NCBI GenBank assembly: GCA_964592905.1
Contig: CAZQGJ010000007.1
Coordinates: 1-24,757, forward strand
Direction: 5' to 3'
Origin: CAZQGJ01 sp964592905
GTDB lineage: Bacteria; Patescibacteriota; UBA1384; CAYGGE01
DNA length: 24,757 bases
Each line of letters opens with the position of its first letter. Positions within the stretch are counted from its first letter, which is position 1. The notes beneath the pieces were generated by a model. The model saw only the letters and a program-made list of their open reading frames with translations. It searched no databases and was not told the origin of the DNA. The position numbers and the translations under genes were made by a program. Below, piece by piece: positions 1 through 7,348 of this stretch.

Positions 1-101
1 CCGTTGACGATTATATCTTGTGAATCGATCAGGTTGCCATTAAGTTTGACCTGACTACCGATGATGGTCGGGCTATCTGGTTGTCGGGAGTGTCGTTCCA
101 T
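1..101 (-). CDS. Bactofilin-type polymer-forming cytoskeletal protein, N-terminal fragment
   Basis: The gene runs off the left edge, so only the first 33 codons are seen, from an ATG at 101. The peptide has a polar tail of about 11 residues, then TIIGSQVKLNGNLIDSQDII. This is the usual opening of a bactofilin (DUF583) beta-helix: T-x-IG, a short strand, G-N-L, then a D-I-x-V-x-G turn. Bactofilins polymerise without nucleotide into filaments that shape the envelope or anchor proteins. A purine-rich ribosome site (AGAAGGGA) lies about 5 nt upstream of the ATG. The family call rests on one repeat only, so it is probable rather than certain. Confidence 0.6.
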   Translation of the reverse strand, partial: MERHSRQPDSPTIIGSQVKLNGNLIDSQDIIVN

Positions 102-241
102 CGTTATCCCTTCTTAGCGTTGATGAATTGAGTATTTTTAAGCTAACAGATAGACTTGAAATTGCAAAGTGTGACTCAGGCGATCTGGGTGTGGAAATCG
201 CTACCAGAGAGACTGCAGCTGATTACATGCCAGCTGGCTAC

Positions 242-270
242 TTGCCAAAAACGATTATTTCTGGTACAGT
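242..270 (+). promoter_or_regulatory. Promoter of tRNA-fMet
   Basis: TTGCCA (242-247), a 17-bp spacer, then TACAGT (265-270) preceded by TGG, an extended -10. It ends about 10 bp before the tRNA. The same layout and almost the same hexamers precede the next tRNA at 466-494, which supports both. Confidence 0.6.
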
Positions 271-279
271 TTGGCTTGA

Positions 280-356
<77 letters not shown>

Positions 357-395
357 AATTTCTCATCACGAAAATAATATTAAGAACATCTCGTC

Positions 396-417
396 AGGGC
401 CACCTCGGCCTTTTTTT
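396..417 (+). terminator. Rho-independent terminator after tRNA-fMet
   Basis: AGGGCC and GGCCTT pair around the 5-nt loop ACCTC, followed by a run of seven T. It separates the initiator tRNA from the next promoter. Confidence 0.7.
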
Positions 418-465
418 ATTGGTTCTTTAATCCTAATCAACCGTTGCGTTTGGTCTGGGTTTAGC

Positions 466-494
466 TTGCCAATTAGTCTGTTTTCTGGTACAAC
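466..494 (+). promoter_or_regulatory. Promoter of elongator tRNA-Met
   Basis: TTGCCA (466-471), 17-bp spacer, TACAAC (489-494) preceded by TGG. It copies the tRNA-fMet promoter in spacing and hexamers. Since no other promoter or terminator lies between here and ftsH, it may drive ftsH as well. Confidence 0.55.
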
Positions 495-505
495 TAGACC
501 GTTAT

Positions 506-580
506 GGCTGCGTAGCTCAGCGGTAGAGCAAAGGACTCATAAACCTTAGGTCACAGGTTCAAATCCTGTCGCAGCCACCA
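506..580 (+). tRNA. Elongator tRNA-Met (anticodon CAT)
   Basis: Acceptor GGCTGCG/CGCAGCC, D arm GCTC-AGCGGTA-GAGC, T arm ACAGG-TTCAAAT-CCTGT, A73 and encoded CCA. The loop CTCATAA puts CAT at 538-540. The body resembles bacterial elongator tRNA-Met rather than tRNA-Ile2, though a lysidine-modified tRNA-Ile cannot be fully excluded from sequence alone. The anticodon stem AAGGA/ACCTT has an A31 x A39 mismatch next to the loop. It ends only 25 nt before the ftsH start. Confidence 0.87.
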
Positions 581-605
581 GTTTTGCTAACAAAGGAGTC
601 AAGCC

Positions 606-2519
606 GTGCTCGGTAATTCTCGACAACGACTATTTGGTTCAATCATTTTAACTCTAATCGCTTTGGTAATCTTTTATACTTTGGCGGGCCAGGCTCAAAG
701 TAAACCTAAACAGGTTGAATTAAGCGTCTTAACCCAAGCCATTAAGGCCAACGAGGTCGAAAAATTAATCGTTGACGGTAATACTCTTGAGGCCGTTAAG
801 AAAAATGGCGACAAACTCAAGACTTTCAAAGAAAACGCCGCTAATCTAACCGATTACGGCATCAGCCCTGATACGCTACCGATCGAGATCAAGAATCCTA
901 ACCGTTTTGACGGTTGGTCGTCGGTGCTTTCGACGGTGGTACCGCTCGTCTTCTTCGGTGGCTTTTTATGGTTTATGATTCGCGGTGCTCAAGGTGCCAA
1001 CAACCGAGCCATGAGCTTTGGTAAGTCAGGCGCTAAGCAATACATTCCCGGTAAGAACCGAACTACCTTTGCCGATGTGGCCGGACTTTACGAGGCGAAA
1101 CAAGAATTAGCCGAAATCGTCGAGTTTTTGAAGAACGGCGAGAAATTTAAACTACTCGGGGCCGAGATTCCTCGCGGCGTACTTTTGATTGGGCCGGCTG
1201 GCGTCGGTAAGACTCTCTTGGCTCGAGCCGTAGCTGGCGAGGCCGAGGTGCCATTCTTTTCTATCTCAGCGTCAGAGTTTGTCGAGATGTTCGTCGGAGT
1301 CGGCGCCTCGAGAGTCCGCGAGCTCTTTGCTACGGTCAAAAAACAGGCACCGGCAGTTTTGTTCATCGATGAGCTCGATGCTGTTGGCCGTCAACGCGGC
1401 TCCGGCATGGGTGGCTCGCACGATGAGCGAGAACAGACCCTCAACCAAATCCTGGTCGAGATGGATGGCTTCGAAACCAATCAAGGCGTCATCGTGCTCG
1501 CCGCGACCAACCGGCCTGACGTGCTTGACCCAGCCTTATTGCGGCCTGGTCGCTTTGATCGCAAGGTCTATTTAGATAACCCTGACCGCGCCGAACGACT
1601 GGCTATCCTCAAAATCCATGCTCAGAACAAACCGGTCGAGGACTCTGTCGATCTTGACAAGGTGGCCGCCGGCACAATCGGGATGAGCGGTGCTGAGTTA
1701 CGCAACGTCATGAATGAAGCAGCTATCTTAGCGGCTCGTGATAATCGCAAAACTATCAATGGCCACTATCTTAATCTGGCCATCGAAAAGGTGATGATCG
1801 GCCCCGAGCGTCGCAATCGCTTAATGTCTGATAAAGAAAAGCGCCTAACGGCCGTTCACGAGGCGGGTCACGCCTTGCTTGGCCATATTCTGCCCAATAC
1901 CGAACGCATCCACAAGGTGACTATCGTCTCGCGTGGCCGCGCCGGAGGCTATACTTGGTCCTTGCCCGAAGAGGAGCGACATTACTACTCACGCCAGGCC
2001 TTCACCGATGAGCTTATCTCATTATTGGGTGGGCGGACCGCTGAACAGGTTGTCTTTGGCGAGATTACCACCGGTGCCGAGAGCGACCTCAATCGCGCCA
2101 CTCGTATTGCCTTAAATATGGTCAAAGAGTACGGCATGAGTGAAAAAGTTGGGCCGATTACTCTGAGTGCCGAGGTAGGAGAAGATTATCTGGGCCGACG
2201 GATGCGTCAGGGCCGAGAGATCTCAGAAAAGTTAGCCGAGACCGTCGATAGCGAAGTTAAAACGATCGTTGAGATCGCTAGCCGCGAGGCCGAGCGACTG
2301 CTCAAACAGCACCGCTCCGTTCTCGAGGCGATCAGTGCCAAATTATTAGAAGTCGAGACTCTTGATGGTCCCGAGTTCGAAGCCTTAGTCAATCCGCTAC
2401 TCGGCATCGAGTCGGTGGCCGAGGTTAAGACAGAGGCGGCTTTGGCCGGCCAAACACCGTCGGTCATCGCGCCGACCGTACCTCCTGTGACGCCGCCAGT
2501 CACGCCAGCGGCTGTTTAA
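606..2519 (+). CDS. ftsH: ATP-dependent zinc metalloprotease FtsH
   Basis: Membrane-anchored AAA+ protease that unfolds and degrades misassembled membrane proteins and short-lived cytosolic regulators. Two membrane segments (about residues 11-27 and 107-125) bracket a short outer domain. The Walker A motif GPAGVGKT is at 196-203 (GPPGTGKT is commoner), followed by the pore loop FVGVGA, the Walker B stretch LFIDELDAVG and the second region of homology TNRPDVLDPALLRPGRFDR. The zinc site HEAGH is at 418-422 with the third ligand at Asp494. The length of 637 aa is normal. The tail is Thr/Pro/Val-rich. The start is GTG at 606, 7 nt after AAGGAG. No terminator separates it from the tRNA-Met upstream, so co-transcription is likely. 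Confidence 0.97.
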   Translation: MLGNSRQRLFGSIILTLIALVIFYTLAGQAQSKPKQVELSVLTQAIKANEVEKLIVDGNTLEAVKKNGDKLKTFKENAANLTDYGISPDTLPIEIKNPNRFDGWSSVLSTVVPLVFFGGFLWFMIRGAQGANNRAMSFGKSGAKQYIPGKNRTTFADVAGLYEAKQELAEIVEFLKNGEKFKLLGAEIPRGVLLIGPAGVGKTLLARAVAGEAEVPFFSISASEFVEMFVGVGASRVRELFATVKKQAPAVLFIDELDAVGRQRGSGMGGSHDEREQTLNQILVEMDGFETNQGVIVLAATNRPDVLDPALLRPGRFDRKVYLDNPDRAERLAILKIHAQNKPVEDSVDLDKVAAGTIGMSGAELRNVMNEAAILAARDNRKTINGHYLNLAIEKVMIGPERRNRLMSDKEKRLTAVHEAGHALLGHILPNTERIHKVTIVSRGRAGGYTWSLPEEERHYYSRQAFTDELISLLGGRTAEQVVFGEITTGAESDLNRATRIALNMVKEYGMSEKVGPITLSAEVGEDYLGRRMRQGREISEKLAETVDSEVKTIVEIASREAERLLKQHRSVLEAISAKLLEVETLDGPEFEALVNPLLGIESVAEVKTEAALAGQTPSVIAPTVPPVTPPVTPAAV

Positions 2520-2520
2520 C

Positions 2521-2529
2521 TGCTATACT
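2521..2529 (+). promoter_or_regulatory. Extended -10 promoter before the kinase gene
   Basis: TGCTATACT is an extended -10 with TATACT at 2524-2529, immediately after the ftsH stop. No good -35 is seen. The kinase GTG is 29 nt downstream behind AAGGAGGG (2543-2550). Confidence 0.5.
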
Positions 2530-2558
2530 GAAAGAGATAATCAAGGAGGGGATCGACA

Positions 2559-3833
2559 GTGTTTCAGTGGTTGAAGCCCAAGGCTAACTCGGTAGTGGTT
2601 CCCGAGGCGAGTTCCAGAGGCGGCCAACGGCTACCGGTGGATCAGTTTATGTTGGCTTTAATCCTCGCCGCTTCAAAACAAACTGAACTCCGCACTGCCA
2701 GTCAAGATATTCTGACACAGCTAACCGGTTGGAGCGGCTATACCCGCGCTTTTATCTTACAGCTCGATAATCAACAGTCTAAACCGCTAGTGGCGCTAGG
2801 CTTTAACGGCAGTCTCTTCGAAGATGTCCACGAGAATCTAGTCAGTCGTGGCCTAATCCACCCCTTATTTCAGCTCAGTCAACCGGCTATTTACCTAGAG
2901 TCGGACGCTGGCTTTGGTCGAGCTTTGACCACTACTCTGTCTGCCACGGCCATCTTGATTCAACCGATTCAAGCGGCCAACCTGAATTTAATAGTCGGGC
3001 TCTGCCAACTACCAGAACAGCCAGGTTTTGATACCCAGTTGCGTCAGGCCTTGACCAGTCTGAGTGCATATTTTGCCCAGTTTTTTGGTCAGATGATCCG
3101 TCTTGATTCTCTGGTGGTGCAGAACGAAAACCTCAAACAAGCTGACGAGGCAAAAACTCTCTTTCTTTCCATCGCTAGTCATCAGCTAAAGACGCCGCTC
3201 TCGGCCTTTAACTTTGCTAGTAATCTCCTCAAAAATCCTAACTACGGCCAACTTAATTCTAAACAGCTCGAACTGGTGGGCGAGATAGAGCGCAATACTC
3301 GGCGTTTGAATAACCTGGTCAGTAGCTTGCTCTCGATCTCGCGACTTGAACAGGGACGATTACAGCCTAAGCCGGCCAAAATTAATCTCTTAGCCTTGCT
3401 CAACCAAATTCTTAACGAACAGTATCCCAAGATCCAAGCTCAAAGCTTACAGGTTGAGTTCGAGGTCCCGCCGATTATTGAATTAGTGGCCGATCCAATG
3501 TTGCTCCACGAGGCTTTAACTAATTTAGTCACCAACGCCATTAAGTATAATCGGCCCCGCGGTCGAATTAGCTTATTGGCCAGCAATAACGGACACCAGG
3601 TGACGATTGAGGTCCGCGATACAGGGATCGGTATTAGCCAAGCCGAGATTGCCAAGCTCTTTAGTCAGTTCTATCGAACCGAGTCAGCTCAAAAGATAGA
3701 CCCTGATGGTGTCGGCCTGGGGCTCTATACCGCCCAACAGTTTGTGAGGGTAATGGGCGGCGAGCTGATGGTTAACAGCTTGCCAAATAAGGGCAGCACC
3801 TTTACCATAATCTTACCGGAGGTTGCAACGTGA
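2559..3833 (+). CDS. Cytosolic sensor histidine kinase
   Basis: A 424-aa kinase of a two-component system with no membrane segment, so it senses an internal signal. Residues about 25-185 form a GAF-like input region without a recognisable ligand motif. A short helix then leads to the dimerisation/phosphoacceptor helix IASHQLKTPLSAF with His208. The catalytic domain follows, with N box LVTNAIKYN, G1 DTGIGIS and G2 GVGLGLY. The GTG start lies 8 nt after AAGGAGGG. The stop overlaps the next start as GTGA, which implies translational coupling to the receiver protein, its likely partner. The signal is unknown. Confidence 0.92.
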   Translation: MFQWLKPKANSVVVPEASSRGGQRLPVDQFMLALILAASKQTELRTASQDILTQLTGWSGYTRAFILQLDNQQSKPLVALGFNGSLFEDVHENLVSRGLIHPLFQLSQPAIYLESDAGFGRALTTTLSATAILIQPIQAANLNLIVGLCQLPEQPGFDTQLRQALTSLSAYFAQFFGQMIRLDSLVVQNENLKQADEAKTLFLSIASHQLKTPLSAFNFASNLLKNPNYGQLNSKQLELVGEIERNTRRLNNLVSSLLSISRLEQGRLQPKPAKINLLALLNQILNEQYPKIQAQSLQVEFEVPPIIELVADPMLLHEALTNLVTNAIKYNRPRGRISLLASNNGHQVTIEVRDTGIGISQAEIAKLFSQFYRTESAQKIDPDGVGLGLYTAQQFVRVMGGELMVNSLPNKGSTFTIILPEVAT

Positions 3834-4243
3834 GTGTCACACCGAATCGAACTATTTTAATCGCTGAGGACGAGCCATTTCTGAATCGCTCACTTTGTGA
3901 GGTCTTCACTCTAGCTGGTTTTCAGGCGATTGCCGCGACCGACGGAGAGCAGGCGTTGAACTTAGCCCTGGCTCAAAAACCGGATGTGATTATTCTTGAT
4001 ATTCTGATGCCAAAATTAGATGGAGTGGCCGTACTGCAGCGCTTGCGCCAGGACATCTGGGGTAAGTCGGCCCTGATCGTCATCTTGACTAATCTGACCG
4101 CTGATACTAATCTGTTACAAGCGCTGGCGGCTAATCCGCCGAGCTACTTCTTTTACAAGAACGATATGAACCCAGAGCAGGCAGTTAATAAGGTCAGCGA
4201 GATCTTGGCTCAATCCGAGCAGCTCAAAGCCGGCCTCGTCTAA
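3830..4243 (+). CDS. Single-domain response regulator (receiver only)
   Basis: A 137-aa CheY-like receiver with no output domain. The acidic pocket is E13-D14, the phosphoacceptor is Asp57 in VIILDILMPKLDG, the switch Thr is T87 (VILTNLT), and the conserved Lys is K110 (FFYKND). The GTG start overlaps the kinase stop by 4 nt, with GGAGG just upstream. It presumably takes phosphate from that kinase and acts by protein contact or phosphorelay, because it cannot bind DNA by itself. The target is not evident. Confidence 0.92.
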   Translation: MSVTPNRTILIAEDEPFLNRSLCEVFTLAGFQAIAATDGEQALNLALAQKPDVIILDILMPKLDGVAVLQRLRQDIWGKSALIVILTNLTADTNLLQALAANPPSYFFYKNDMNPEQAVNKVSEILAQSEQLKAGLV

Positions 4244-4273
4244 CTAGGTTTAGCCGCCTCTACAAAGGAAAAG

Positions 4274-5305
4274 ATGCCCGAAAAGATCAAAGTCGATATT
4301 ACCTACGCCGCCATCTTCAGGGTGATTGTGGTTATTCTTGGTCTCTGGTTTCTCTATCTAGTGCGCGATATCGTTTTACTCTTTTTCTTGACGATTATTA
4401 TCGTTATGACCTTGGCGCCGGTAGTCAATAATTGGCAAAAATATCTGCCACGTTCATTGGCTGTTGCCTTGATCTTTGCTCTTATTATCGCGGCTATTGG
4501 GCTGATTCTGGGCGTAGTTATCCCACCGCTCACCAGTCAGCTGACCGATCTCGCCGTTAGCTTACCAGAGTATGCTGTCTTAGCTCAATCAAAGCTACAG
4601 AACTATAACTTAGCCAGTTTACAGAGCTTTGAGTTCGCGCAAGAGGCCATCAGTAGTCTTTCCGGCCAGTTTAGTCGCCTCGGTAGCGGTGTGGTTAGTA
4701 CCACGCTTGGTGTCTTTACCGGTATCTTTACGGCTTTAACCGTTTTAGTCCTCTCGGCCTATCTCTTATTCGAAGAAGAGGGCTTACGTAAGTTTTGGTT
4801 TGCTTTGTTACCGATCGATCGCAAAGAGCCGACCATTAAACTTTTTGACAAGGTTGGTTTGCGGTTGGGCGCTTGGCTCCGTGGTCAGCTGCTCTTGATG
4901 GTGGTCATCGGTATTACAGGTTACTTCTTAGCCTTGGGCTTAAATTTACCCTATGCCTTGGCTTTAGGTTTATGGACTGGCTTGACCGAGATATTGCCGT
5001 TTGTCGGCCCGATTCTTGGCGGTGTACCGATCGTTTTATTGGCCTTGCTTGATTCGCCAATCAAGGGCCTGATCGCCTTAATTGCCCTGATCATTATTCA
5101 ACAGTTAGAGTCGAATCTTATTGTCCCTCGTGTCATGCAAAAAGCCGTTGGCCTTTCACCGGTTGTTGTTATCTTGGCTCTGATGATTGGCGGCAAGCTT
5201 TATGGCATTATCGGCACAATCTTAGCGGTTCCCTTAGCGGCCACCCTCTCGGTCTTGGTCAGCGAGTGGCCAAAGTGGCGACAACAACGTCGTTTAAACT
5301 CTTAG
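4274..5305 (+). CDS. AI-2E family transporter (PerM/YdiK-like permease)
   Basis: A 343-aa integral membrane protein. A hydrophobic hairpin lies at about 10-45, another helix at 60-85, then a soluble helical stretch (85-145), and a cluster of helices from 150 to the end. The segments LRLGAWLRGQLLLMVVIG and GLTEILPFVGPILGG are hallmarks of the family, and the length is typical. Known members export autoinducer-2 or act as Na+/H+ antiporters; the substrate cannot be read from the sequence. The ATG follows AAAGGAAAAG. It lies 30 nt after the response regulator, so it is probably in the same transcript, which ends at the hairpin at 5334-5362. Confidence 0.88.
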   Translation: MPEKIKVDITYAAIFRVIVVILGLWFLYLVRDIVLLFFLTIIIVMTLAPVVNNWQKYLPRSLAVALIFALIIAAIGLILGVVIPPLTSQLTDLAVSLPEYAVLAQSKLQNYNLASLQSFEFAQEAISSLSGQFSRLGSGVVSTTLGVFTGIFTALTVLVLSAYLLFEEEGLRKFWFALLPIDRKEPTIKLFDKVGLRLGAWLRGQLLLMVVIGITGYFLALGLNLPYALALGLWTGLTEILPFVGPILGGVPIVLLALLDSPIKGLIALIALIIIQQLESNLIVPRVMQKAVGLSPVVVILALMIGGKLYGIIGTILAVPLAATLSVLVSEWPKWRQQRRLNS

Positions 5306-5333
5306 CCTTCGTCTATTTCGATAGTCACACAGC

Positions 5334-5362
5334 AAAAAGCCCAGTTCGTGCCTGGGCTTTTT
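5334..5362. terminator. Bidirectional terminator between convergent genes
   Basis: AAAAAGCCCAG pairs perfectly with CTGGGCTTTTT (11 bp) around a 7-nt loop. The A-run and T-run make it work in both directions, closing the permease operon and the oppositely oriented pyruvate kinase gene. Confidence 0.92.
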
Positions 5363-5392
5363 CTGCTTCAACTCGTTGCTAGTAAGGATCGG

Positions 5393-6409
5393 TTAGATGG
5401 CGTGATGAGTGGCCAAGAACTCTTCGGAACGTTCAACGACGCGCTTCATGACCTTGAAGGCCTCGACAGGATACTTACCGATGGCAGTCTCATCCGAGAG
5501 CCAGACAGCGCTGGTTCCGTCAAGGACAGCGTTAGCGATATCTGATACTTCGGCCCGAGTAGGAATGGGGTTCTCGATCATGCTGGTCAAGAACTGAGTA
5601 GCAGTAATAGTCGGCTTGTGAGCATAGCGTGATTTGGTGATGATCTCTTTTTGAATAAACGGCACATCTTCGATTGGAACTTCAGCACCGAGGTCGCCAC
5701 GAGCGATCATGACCAAATCCGAGGCTTTGATGATCTCGTCGATATGCTTAACGGCTGAAAGACGTTCGACTTTAGCCACAATCTGTTGTTTGTCGGTAAT
5801 GAGCTTGCGCAGCTCTTCGATATCGGCTGCGTTTTGAACAAACGACAGGCCAATGAAATCATAGCCCTGTTCGATGCCAAAGGCCAAGTCAGCCTTGTCT
5901 TTATCGGTTAGGACAGAGCTCGAGAGGGTTGAGTCAGGAACGTTGATCGCTTTGTTATTCTGTAAAACGCCACCGTTGACACAAGTCGCTACGATACTCT
6001 TGTCGGTGACTTCGTCGATCTTGAGAGTCATTAAGCCATTGGTTAAGAGTAGTCGCTCGCCGGGCTTAACGTCACCGATGAGGTCGACGCCAGTCATGGT
6101 GATCTGAGTATCATCGGTTTGCTCGCCATCGCGAACAAAGGTGTACTGTTGACCAACTACAATTGGACGGCCACCATCTGGCTGTTTGCCAACGCGGATG
6201 CGGGGACCCGAGAGATCTTGTAAAAATCGAATATGGACATTATGCTTGGCGCCAATCTCACGGATTAACTTTGTCCACTCGGCATACTCGGCGTGATTAC
6301 CGTGGCCAAAGTTAAAACGAATCGTATCTAGACCGGCTTCAATTAAGGCCTCGATAGTTTCGGGGGATTTACTGGCTGGGCCGATGTTAGCGATGATTTT
6401 GGTTTTCAT
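5393..6409 (-). CDS. pyk: Pyruvate kinase lacking the C-terminal domain
   Basis: Makes ATP and pyruvate from phosphoenolpyruvate, the last step of glycolysis. The barrel and B domains are complete: RFNFGHG (31-37; canonical NFSHG), DLSGPRIRVG (canonical DxKGPxIR, Lys replaced by Ser), the catalytic-lysine region VAKVERLSAV, the metal/phosphate loop MIARGDLGAEVP, and ATQFLTSM followed by PTRAEVSDIANAVLDG and LSDETAIGKYP. It stops after 338 residues instead of about 470, right after the last barrel helix. The C-terminal domain that binds allosteric effectors is therefore absent. The end is clean, beside a terminator, so this is a short form and not a frameshift. The start ATG follows AAAAGGAACC. 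Confidence 0.93.
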   Translation of the reverse strand: MKTKIIANIGPASKSPETIEALIEAGLDTIRFNFGHGNHAEYAEWTKLIREIGAKHNVHIRFLQDLSGPRIRVGKQPDGGRPIVVGQQYTFVRDGEQTDDTQITMTGVDLIGDVKPGERLLLTNGLMTLKIDEVTDKSIVATCVNGGVLQNNKAINVPDSTLSSSVLTDKDKADLAFGIEQGYDFIGLSFVQNAADIEELRKLITDKQQIVAKVERLSAVKHIDEIIKASDLVMIARGDLGAEVPIEDVPFIQKEIITKSRYAHKPTITATQFLTSMIENPIPTRAEVSDIANAVLDGTSAVWLSDETAIGKYPVEAFKVMKRVVERSEEFLATHHAI

Positions 6410-6460
6410 AGTGGTTCCTTTTTTGACAAATCAAGAAATAACTCTCGATGAATTGTTTTG

Positions 6461-6490
6461 ACTATACCTGCTATTCTTGGTTGATGTCAA
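6461..6490 (-). promoter_or_regulatory. Promoter of pyruvate kinase gene
   Basis: On the minus strand: TTGACA (6490-6485), an 18-bp spacer and TATAGT (6466-6461). The leader to the ATG would be about 46 nt. Confidence 0.75.
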
Positions 6491-6492
6491 TC

Positions 6493-6521
6493 TTTACAGG
6501 AGAGAGGAGAAGCGCTAGAAT
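6493..6521 (+). promoter_or_regulatory. Promoter of tRNA-Asn
   Basis: TTTACA (6493-6498), 17-bp spacer, TAGAAT (6516-6521), about 20 bp before the tRNA. It is divergent from the pyk promoter and only 2 bp from its -35. Confidence 0.65.
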
Positions 6522-6541
6522 AGAGACAATAAATTTGATAT

Positions 6542-6616
6542 TCCGCTGTAGCTCAACGGTAGAGCGGGTGGCTGTTAACCACTAGGTTGCTGGTTCGAAT
6601 CCAGCCGGCGGAGCCA
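6542..6616 (+). tRNA. tRNA-Asn (anticodon GTT)
   Basis: Acceptor TCCGCTG/CGGCGGA, D arm GCTC-AACGGTA-GAGC, anticodon arm GGTGG-CTGTTAA-CCACT (GTT at 6574-6576), T arm GCTGG-TTCGAAT-CCAGC, G73 and encoded CCA. The last nine bases, GCGGAGCCA, recur (once with a change) in three repeats downstream (8037, 8918, 10627). This suggests that the 3' end serves as an integration site. Confidence 0.95.
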
Positions 6617-6653
6617 ATAAAAAATAGTCATCGTAAGATGGCTGTTTTTTATT
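6617..6653 (+). terminator. Terminator behind tRNA-Asn
   Basis: A long hairpin, AATAGTCATC-GTAA-GATGGCTGTT with G-T wobbles, flanked by A- and T-runs (TTTTTTATT). It starts right after the tRNA CCA. Confidence 0.85.
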
Positions 6654-6704
6654 GATTTTGATCGAAAAATGAGAACCGTAGTCGCGGAACGAGGTAAGAA
6701 AGAG

Positions 6705-6710
6705 TATAGT
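6705..6710 (+). promoter_or_regulatory. -10 box TATAGT of first cassette gene
   Basis: GAGTATAGTCGA lies 20 nt before the ATG at 6730. The same GAGTATAGTCGA(G) string occurs before the genes at 8142 and 15764. No clear -35. Confidence 0.55.
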
Positions 6711-6729
6711 CGAAGAAAAGGGGGTAATT

Positions 6730-7266
6730 ATGCCAGAATCTGAGTCGAGTTATCTGCCAGCCGAAGCAACTCCTGTCGAAAATGAGCAGACTAGCGAGAA
6801 AGAAAAGCATCGTTACGAGGAGCTTAAAAATGAGTATCAAAAGCTCTACGATTATGCGAAAGATCAGTCCTTTACTGTAGTTTATCGGGCTGAGGGAAGT
6901 CAGGAAGTTAACAGCGATTCTGTCCATGGGGCAAATATGAGTGGCTCTCGTCAGCTTATCGGATCATGGTATACCGAGAATTATTATCTAGCGGCAAATG
7001 ATCATAAAGATGCAGCCGTATTTTATACCGATGGATCAGCTGACGTTTATGCACTAATAATTCCTAGCGAGATGCTCGAAATAAGGGATTTTATCGCTAA
7101 AGGTAAGCAAGAAATCAATGTCATGAGTCATGAATTGCGCGAAGGTAGAGTCAAGATAGCTAATGAAAGCGACTCACCAGTTCCTACCCTCGACAATTAT
7201 CTGAGACAGTTTGCTTTTGTTCGAGAATATTACGAACTATGCAAAAAGCTCAAGTTAGAACCATAA
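6730..7266 (+). CDS. Possible ADP-ribosyltransferase-fold protein (178 aa)
   Basis: Not firmly recognised. After a polar, acidic tail and a helical stretch (25-45), the core reads TVVYRAEGS (49-57) and LIGSWYTENYYLAAN (77-90). This follows the pattern seen in small phage and bacterial ART-fold enzymes: a strand with Y-R-G-E, then G-x-W-[YF]-T and an A-x-x-Y helix. A strand ending in VYALIIPSEML matches the next core strand. A catalytic Glu cannot be assigned with confidence. No signal peptide or membrane segment. The ATG has AAAAGGGGG just upstream. It is the first gene behind tRNA-Asn and heads a unit ending at the repeat at 8037. A role in conflict or regulation is inference only. Confidence 0.5.
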   Translation: MPESESSYLPAEATPVENEQTSEKEKHRYEELKNEYQKLYDYAKDQSFTVVYRAEGSQEVNSDSVHGANMSGSRQLIGSWYTENYYLAANDHKDAAVFYTDGSADVYALIIPSEMLEIRDFIAKGKQEINVMSHELREGRVKIANESDSPVPTLDNYLRQFAFVREYYELCKKLKLEP

Positions 7267-7283
7267 CCCGAACCTTTTTAGTT

Positions 7284-7321
7284 AAAAAAGAACCGGATAT
7301 TACCAAACTGGCAATATCCGG
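7284..7321 (-). terminator. Terminator of the minus-strand gene at 7349
   Basis: CCGGATATT (7293-7301) pairs with AATATCCGG (7313-7321) around an 11-nt loop. The A-run at 7284-7289 gives a T-run on the minus strand. It sits between two convergent genes. Confidence 0.8.
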
Positions 7322-7348
7322 GCTGCAGTCATGTCCGAGCGGATCTCG

